Origin: Actinomycetes bacterium | GTDB taxonomy: Bacteria > Actinomycetota > Acidimicrobiia > Acidimicrobiales > SZUA-35 | Assembly: GCA_024227975.1 (NCBI GenBank) | Contig: JAAETV010000268.1 | Location: forward strand, 1 to 10,074 | Length of the DNA: 10,074 nt | Direction: 5' to 3' | Shown here: one piece after another, positions 5,701 to 10,074 of the stretch | How positions within the stretch are numbered: position 1 is the first letter of the stretch | Layout: each line of letters starts with the position of its first letter | Made by a program: the position numbers and the translations under genes | Notes under the pieces: model-generated | The model's database searches: none | The model's input: only the letters and a program-made list of their open reading frames with translations | Told to the model about the DNA's origin: nothing

Positions 5701-6810
5701 TCAGTCGTAGACGATGATGCCGCGCATATTGGTGCCGGCGTGGAGGTCGCGGTAGCCCTCGTTGATCTGATCGAGGGTGTAGCGCTTGGTCACGATCTCA
5801 TCGAGGCGAAGCTGGCCTGAACGGTACATATCCAGCATCCAGGGGATATCGCGGCTGGGACTGGAGCCTCCGAACATGGCACCCTGGATCCGTTTCTGGA
5901 ACAGAGTCAGCTCTCGGGCGTTGACCTCGACGTCTGCGTCGGGATGGCCGAGGCCGGTGACGACAACCGTTCCCCCCTTTCGGATCGAGGCGAAAGCTTC
6001 ACGCACATGATCACTCTGTAGCACCCCAGTGCAGACGATGGCAGAATCTGCCCCTTGGCCATTGGTGACCGACTGGGCGAAGGCGGTGGCATCGCCCATA
6101 TTGTCGAAGCTGTGAGTGGCCCCGACCTGCTCGGCCACCTCCCGCTTGAGGCCGGCGGGATCGACGGCAATGACCCGGCTGGCCCCCACATGGCTCGCTC
6201 CTTGCACGGCGTGGATACCGACCCCACCGACACCCATGATGATCACGGTCTGGCCCGGTGCCACCCCGGCACTGTTGACCGCAGAACCCCAACCGGTCCC
6301 GACCCCACAACCAACGAGGCAGATCACCTCGAGTGGGAGGTCCTTCTCCACCTTCACTGCCGAGGCCACGTCGACCAGGGTGTATTCACAAAAGGTGGAG
6401 ATCCCGCACATCTGGCCGACGTCGGCCCCATTGAGAGAGAGACGGAAGCTCCCGTCGGGTCGACAGCCGGCGAGTAGCCATTGGCCCAAGTCGCACAGAT
6501 TCTGCTGCCCGCTGGCACACCAGCGGCACCTTCCGCACCCCGGGATATAGGACGTGACGACATGGTCGCCGATCTCCCACCCCGGCGTGTTGGGCCCGAC
6601 CGCGGCTACCCGGCCCGAACCCTCGTGGCCACCGGCGAAAGGAAACATGTCGATGGTGGTGTCACCCTTGGCGTGGTGGTCATCGGAGTGGCACAGTCCG
6701 GTCGCCGCCATCTTCAGTATCAGCTCACCCTGGCGGGGTTCATCGAGATCGAGCTCGACGATCTCCCACTCACCTGGTGTTTGTCGTAGGACAGCTCCAC
6801 GCGTCTTCAT
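5701..6810 (-). CDS. Zinc-dependent alcohol dehydrogenase, NDMA-dependent (mycofactocin) type
   Basis: Medium-chain dehydrogenase, 369 residues, predicted cytoplasmic, oxidising an alcohol to an aldehyde or ketone. Catalytic zinc ligands are Cys40 (GLCHSD), His62 (GGHEGSG) and Cys168 (VGCGVGTGWGSA). Structural zinc ligands are Cys92, 95, 98 and 106. The Rossmann motif is GVGGVG (193-198), with Asp217 at the end of the second strand, indicating NAD rather than NADP. The start MKTRGAVL, the CHSDDHHAKGD segment and LVGCGV resemble the family named NDMA-dependent alcohol dehydrogenases, in which the NAD stays bound and mycofactocin is thought to re-oxidise it. I assign this from memory of the family pattern; an ordinary class III-like alcohol dehydrogenase is the alternative. 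The nearest good ribosome site (AAGGAG, 6836-6831) is 20 bases from the ATG, with a four-codon ORF between. Confidence 0.9.
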   Translation of the reverse strand: MKTRGAVLRQTPGEWEIVELDLDEPRQGELILKMAATGLCHSDDHHAKGDTTIDMFPFAGGHEGSGRVAAVGPNTPGWEIGDHVVTSYIPGCGRCRWCASGQQNLCDLGQWLLAGCRPDGSFRLSLNGADVGQMCGISTFCEYTLVDVASAVKVEKDLPLEVICLVGCGVGTGWGSAVNSAGVAPGQTVIIMGVGGVGIHAVQGASHVGASRVIAVDPAGLKREVAEQVGATHSFDNMGDATAFAQSVTNGQGADSAIVCTGVLQSDHVREAFASIRKGGTVVVTGLGHPDADVEVNARELTLFQKRIQGAMFGGSSPSRDIPWMLDMYRSGQLRLDEIVTKRYTLDQINEGYRDLHAGTNMRGIIVYD

Positions 6811-6821
6811 GCCCGGACCAT
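6807..6821 (-). other. Four-codon leader ORF overlapping the dehydrogenase start
   Basis: ATG GTC CGG GCA TGA on the minus strand has AAGGAG nine bases upstream (6836-6831). Its stop overlaps the dehydrogenase ATG as ATGA, in a different frame. The dehydrogenase frame has no other start before its upstream TAA stop. Ribosomes could load on the mini-ORF and restart at the dehydrogenase. This is inferred only from spacing. Confidence 0.35.
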
Positions 6822-6878
6822 AGTTGACCGCTCCTTATCAACCCCAAGGTGGGGACGAGGGCCACCCCTCGGGGCCGA

Positions 6879-6884
6879 TAGCGT
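6879..6884 (+). promoter_or_regulatory. Possible -10 element for a leaderless EamA transcript
   Basis: TAGCGT fits the loose actinobacterial -10 pattern TANNNT and ends six bases before the GTG at 6891. No Shine-Dalgarno at a usable distance precedes that GTG. Transcription starting at the GTG itself would give a leaderless mRNA, common in actinobacteria. No -35 was seen, so this is weak. Confidence 0.25.
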
Positions 6885-6890
6885 TCCAGG

Positions 6891-7796
6891 GTGCTCGACA
6901 ACCGGCGACTGGGCTGGGCCTTGGCCGCCTTCGGCATGCTGGCCGTTTCCACCGACTCGCTCTTCGTCCGATTGTCCGAGGCCGGGGCGGTAGACATGGC
7001 CTTCCTCGTCTCGGCCTTTTCCCTCCCCGTTTTTCTTGCCCTCAGTCGGATCTTCGACACCGAGGGCATCAGCCAGTCGATCAAAGGGTCCGCCGCGGCC
7101 CTGTTCGGAGTGGCGGCCCTGTCGGCCATCAGCCAGGTGTCATTCATCACCGCCATCACCCGAACGGCCGTCGCCAATGTGGTTGTCATCGTGGCCGCCG
7201 CCCCGGTCGCTGCCGCCCTTGCGGCTCGGCTGATCTTGGGTGAGCGAACATCGCCTCGGGTCTGGGTGGCGATGGCCATGACCGGGATCGGGATCGGGAT
7301 CGTGGTCGCCCCGTCGGTCGGCAGTCCGAGCCTTGATGGGGATCTGCTGGCCCTGCTGGCCATCATCGCCTTTGCCATCAATCTGGCCTTGTGGCGCCGC
7401 CACCCGTTCCTCAGCCGCTATGTCGGGCTGGCCATTGGGGCTGCCATCGTGTTGGTGGTCACCGCCCCGTTTACCTCGCTGGACAGTCTCGAGCCGAGGA
7501 GCTTCGCTGCGGCGGCGGCGATGGGCTTGCTGTTCAGCCCTGCCGGCCGGATCGCCCATAGTTCAGCGCCCCGGTTCGCCCCGGCGGCCGAGGTCGCCCT
7601 CTTTGCCCCGGTGGAGACGGTGGCCGCAACCATCTGGGCCTGGATCGCCTTCGCCGAGCCCCCGAAAACGGCCACCGTCATTGGGGGTGTGATCATCGTG
7701 GTCGGTGTCTTCTATGGCACCTTCGGGTCAGCCAGGTCAGCCGGTGGCGAGAACGGGCGACGATCGAGTCGGCCTCGGAGTATCGGTGAGGCTTGA
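6891..7796 (+). CDS. EamA/DMT-family membrane transporter
   Basis: Hydrophobic protein of 301 residues, the usual length for a ten-helix drug/metabolite transporter made of two EamA repeats. The first half ends in the typical VANVVVIVAAAPVAAALAAR and LGERTSPRVW stretch (94-125), with GIGIGIVVAP in the helix after it (132-141). The second half has the matching APAAEVALFAPVETVAATIW region (230-249) followed by FAEPP. The tail from 280 is basic, Ser/Arg-rich and probably cytoplasmic. The substrate cannot be told from sequence; the family exports amino acids, metabolites or toxic compounds. It diverges from the alcohol dehydrogenase across 80 bases. The GTG at 6891 is preferred because it gives a full first helix; an ATG at residue 16 would cut it. 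It stands alone rather than in the ATPase operon that follows. Confidence 0.88.
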   Translation: MLDNRRLGWALAAFGMLAVSTDSLFVRLSEAGAVDMAFLVSAFSLPVFLALSRIFDTEGISQSIKGSAAALFGVAALSAISQVSFITAITRTAVANVVVIVAAAPVAAALAARLILGERTSPRVWVAMAMTGIGIGIVVAPSVGSPSLDGDLLALLAIIAFAINLALWRRHPFLSRYVGLAIGAAIVLVVTAPFTSLDSLEPRSFAAAAAMGLLFSPAGRIAHSSAPRFAPAAEVALFAPVETVAATIWAWIAFAEPPKTATVIGGVIIVVGVFYGTFGSARSAGGENGRRSSRPRSIGEA

Positions 7797-7939
7797 TCGG
7801 TGTTGGTCAGAGGCGACGCTGTAGGGGGTGCCTTCACCGAACTGAAACATGCCCGGACCCCGGGTGGAAATCGTCCGTGTCAGAGGTCACACTGGCGGGC
7901 AGCAATAGACCCCCAACACCAACCGACGTTGAGGATTTG
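7797..7939. other. Intergenic region before the second ATPase pair
   Basis: These 143 bases carry no stop in the frame of the following ATPase. The translation of that frame here (Arg/Cys-rich) is unlike any ATPase N-terminus and is absent from the paralogue, so I treat it as non-coding. It holds a small GC hairpin CCCGG-ACC-CCGGG (7852-7864) without a T-tract, and GTTGAGGA just before the ATG as ribosome site. The CATTATGT and GTGAC-N4-GTCAC elements of the first transporter are not present, so regulation probably differs. Confidence 0.4.
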
Positions 7940-9082
7940 ATGAACTCAGGGAACGCTCTCGTCGAGCGCGTAGCTCCGGCGGAGGGCGACAGTCCGCTAC
8001 TCGTGGTCGATGATCTCAGAACCCATTTTGAGATCGAGGCTGGTCTGGTCAAGGCCGTCGACGGGGTCAGCTTCTCATTGGCGAGAGGCAATACGCTCGG
8101 GGTCGTTGGCGAGTCAGGATCGGGCAAGACCGTGCTCGCACGATCCATCATGCGCCTCAACACGGCCCAGAACGCACACAGCACTGGCTCGGTCTCCTTC
8201 GATGGTCAAGAGCTCATCGGCAAGTCGCCAAGAGAACTGAGGGAGCTCTGGGGGACCGAGATGGCGATGGTGTTCCAGGATCCGATGACGTCGTTGAATC
8301 CCGTCGTACGGACCGGCCGCCAGATCACCGAACACCTCCGCTTCCACCTCCGTGTTTCAAAGGCCGAAGCAAAGACTCTGGGGATCGAATTGCTGCGTAG
8401 CGTTCGGATTCCTGAACCCGAGGCCAGGTTCTCCGCCTACCCCCATGAGCTCTCGGGTGGGATGCGCCAGCGGGTCTCCATTGCCATCGCCTTGGCTTGT
8501 GGGCCCCGCATGCTGTTTGCCGACGAGCCAACGACAGCGCTGGATGTGACGGTTCAGCATCAGATTCTGAATCTCTTGAGCTTGCAGCAGCGCGAGCGGT
8601 TCATGACCATGATTCTGGTGACCCATGATCTGGGTGTTGTCGCCGGACGCACCGACGAAATCGCAGTGATGTACGCCGGCAAGATCGTGGAGAAGGCTCC
8701 TACGAAGACGCTCTTCGCCTCGATGCACCACCCCTACACCGAAGCCCTGCTCCGATCCATCCCCAAGGTGAGCAACCCCAAGCACACCAAACTGAACGCG
8801 ATTGCCGGTCGACCACCGAGCCTGATCGATCCGCCCGCGGGGTGCTCATTCTCTCCCCGCTGCCCCTATGCCCAGCAGAAGTGTTTCGAAGAGGCACCTT
8901 CCCTGGAGGCGGCTGCTAGCCCCGGCCATGCCTTCGCATGCTGGCTGCCGGTCGGCTCGCCCGAGAACAAAAGCGCATACCAGAAGAACCTGGCCAACAA
9001 GGTGGCAGCCACTCTGGCTGTGGATGGCCGGGTGCGGGCGACCGAAGAGCTGGTCGATACCGTGACAGAGGTTGGCCACTGA
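7940..9082 (+). CDS. OppD/DppD-type ABC transporter ATP-binding protein (second copy)
   Basis: ATPase subunit of a peptide/nickel-type importer, 380 residues. Walker A GESGSGKT (57-64), Q-loop Gln113, signature LSGGMRQ (171-177), Walker B LFADEP with Glu196, switch His229, and C-terminal cysteines 302, 308, 315 and 334. It matches the OppD at 331-1437 almost throughout, including DLRTHF near the start, KIVEKAPT and the ACW(Y/L)PVG ending, but keeps the normal DEPTTALD. The frame is open back to 7793; the ATG at 7940 is chosen because GAGGA lies just upstream and the distance to DLRTHF then matches the paralogue. A GTG at 7877 is a second possibility. Its stop overlaps the next gene's ATG (TGATG), so the pair is translationally coupled. 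Confidence 0.95.
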   Translation: MNSGNALVERVAPAEGDSPLLVVDDLRTHFEIEAGLVKAVDGVSFSLARGNTLGVVGESGSGKTVLARSIMRLNTAQNAHSTGSVSFDGQELIGKSPRELRELWGTEMAMVFQDPMTSLNPVVRTGRQITEHLRFHLRVSKAEAKTLGIELLRSVRIPEPEARFSAYPHELSGGMRQRVSIAIALACGPRMLFADEPTTALDVTVQHQILNLLSLQQRERFMTMILVTHDLGVVAGRTDEIAVMYAGKIVEKAPTKTLFASMHHPYTEALLRSIPKVSNPKHTKLNAIAGRPPSLIDPPAGCSFSPRCPYAQQKCFEEAPSLEAAASPGHAFACWLPVGSPENKSAYQKNLANKVAATLAVDGRVRATEELVDTVTEVGH

Positions 9083-10074
9083 TGGCCGGTTCGGGAAAGG
9101 CCCATCTGCGCGATCCTGGCGAGACAATCCTGCGAGTCGAAGACCTCGTGGTCGAGTTCCCGGCCGGTCGAGGCCGTTCGGTGAAGGCAGTGAGCGGGGT
9201 CAGCTTCGATATCGCAGAAGGTGAGACACTAGGTCTTGTCGGCGAGTCGGGTTGTGGCAAGTCGACGACCGGCCGTGCGGTGCTCCAGCTTCCTCCGCCC
9301 ACCAGCGGGTCTGTCTCTCTCGATGGTACGGATCTGACCGAGCTCGAGGGTGAGGAGCTCCGATCCCATCGCACCCGCATCCAGATGGTGTTCCAAGACC
9401 CGATCTCGTCCTTGAATCCTCGACGGACGATTGGTGAGGTCGTAGCCGAACCCTTGCGGGTCTGGGGTCCGAAAGACCGTGACCAGCAGTGGGAGAAAGT
9501 CGCCACCCTGCTCGATGCCGTCGGGATCGACCCGCAGGTGGCCAGACCAAAGCGTCCCCATGAGTTCTCGGGGGGCCAGTGCCAGCGCATCTCGATTGCT
9601 CGTGCCCTGGTGCTCGAACCCAAGATCATCATCTGCGACGAACCAGTCTCGGCCCTGGATGTCTCGGTCCAGGCTCAGATCCTCAACATGTTGGAAGATC
9701 TCAAGGCCGAGTACGGGTTGACCCTGGTCTTCATCGCTCATGACCTGGCTGTGGTCAAGAACATCAGCGACCGGGTGGCCGTCATGTACCTCGGGAAGAT
9801 GTGCGAGATGTCGGAGAGTGATGAGCTCTACGCCAACCCCGCCCACCCCTACACCGAGCTTCTGCTCAGTTCAGCGCCCGTCCCCGATCCGTTGGTGGCC
9901 ATCGATGAGACTGTGGCTCCCGACGAGGGTCTCCCTTCCCCCATCAACCCGCCCTCCGGCTGTCGCTTCCGCACCCGCTGTCCCTATGTCACAGAGCTTT
10001 GTGAGCAGGCGGAGCCCAGGATGCGGAGGGTGAGCGACGACCATTATGTCGCCTGCCACCATCCACTCGTCCCC
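9082..10074 (+). CDS. OppF/DppF-type ABC transporter ATP-binding protein (second copy), 3' end cut
   Basis: ATPase partner of the preceding OppD. The 331 visible residues are open to the window edge with no stop, and the protein is probably nearly complete. Walker A GESGCGKS (54-61), Q-loop Gln105, signature SGGQCQR (163-169), Walker B IICDEP with Glu187, switch His220 and C-terminal cysteines 294, 300, 307 and 325. The first 27 residues closely match those of the gene at 4140 (both start MAGSG-x-AHLR), and stretches of DNA around Walker B are almost identical, so the two are paralogues. Unlike that copy it has the ordinary short helical subdomain, without the hydrophobic insertion. The ATG overlaps the upstream stop. 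Permeases for this pair are not in the window and may lie downstream. Confidence 0.93.
   Translation, partial: MAGSGKAHLRDPGETILRVEDLVVEFPAGRGRSVKAVSGVSFDIAEGETLGLVGESGCGKSTTGRAVLQLPPPTSGSVSLDGTDLTELEGEELRSHRTRIQMVFQDPISSLNPRRTIGEVVAEPLRVWGPKDRDQQWEKVATLLDAVGIDPQVARPKRPHEFSGGQCQRISIARALVLEPKIIICDEPVSALDVSVQAQILNMLEDLKAEYGLTLVFIAHDLAVVKNISDRVAVMYLGKMCEMSESDELYANPAHPYTELLLSSAPVPDPLVAIDETVAPDEGLPSPINPPSGCRFRTRCPYVTELCEQAEPRMRRVSDDHYVACHHPLVP

Noticed and set aside
7283..7300. Three tandem copies of CGGGAT in the EamA gene
   Set aside because: They encode the GIGIGI helix segment typical of such transporters; a codon-level repeat with no need for another explanation.
7852..7864. GC hairpin CCCGG-ACC-CCGGG as a terminator for the EamA gene
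   Set aside because: The stem is only five pairs and no T-run follows, so it does not meet the pattern of an intrinsic terminator.
7793..7939. In-frame 49-codon extension of the second OppD starting at a TTG
   Set aside because: The translation is Arg/Cys-rich, unlike any ATPase N-terminus, has no match in the paralogue, and the ATG at 7940 has its own ribosome site.

Overview
The window is GC-rich with frequent GTG/TTG starts, tight TGATG gene overlaps and purine-rich Shine-Dalgarno sites. Together with an alcohol dehydrogenase of the NDMA-dependent (mycofactocin-associated) type, this suggests a high-GC actinobacterium; Acidimicrobiia is a guess, not a proof. I saw no tRNA, rRNA, CRISPR array or insertion sequence.

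Layout. (1) 1-1901, minus strand: the N-terminus of a solute-binding lipoprotein (cut by the window edge), an OppD/DppD-type ATPase and a small one-helix membrane protein of unknown function. (2) 2067-5504, plus strand: a tightly coupled operon of an OppB-type permease, an OppC-type permease and an OppF-type ATPase. The two strands diverge from 1902-2066. Together they supply every part of one peptide/nickel-family (PepT) ABC importer. (3) 5508-6810, minus strand: a zinc alcohol dehydrogenase followed by a collapsed, frameshifted remnant of an acyl-CoA dehydrogenase gene. (4) 6891-7796, plus: an EamA/DMT transporter. (5) 7940 to the window end, plus: a second OppD-OppF ATPase pair, paralogous to the first, with the last gene running off the edge. 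No permeases for this second pair are seen.

How they work together. The lipoprotein would capture a substrate outside the cell, the two permeases form the channel, and the D and F ATPases power it. All four ATPases carry the C-terminal four-cysteine oligopeptide-transporter domain.

Most notable points. The first OppF-type ATPase has about 107 extra residues, strongly hydrophobic, between its Q-loop and its signature motif; its paralogue at 9082 lacks them. Its partner OppB-type permease has two extra hydrophobic segments before the usual first helix. The promoter regions of the lipoprotein and of the permease operon share a CATTATGT box followed by a GTGAC-N4-GTCA(C/T) inverted repeat, a candidate common operator.
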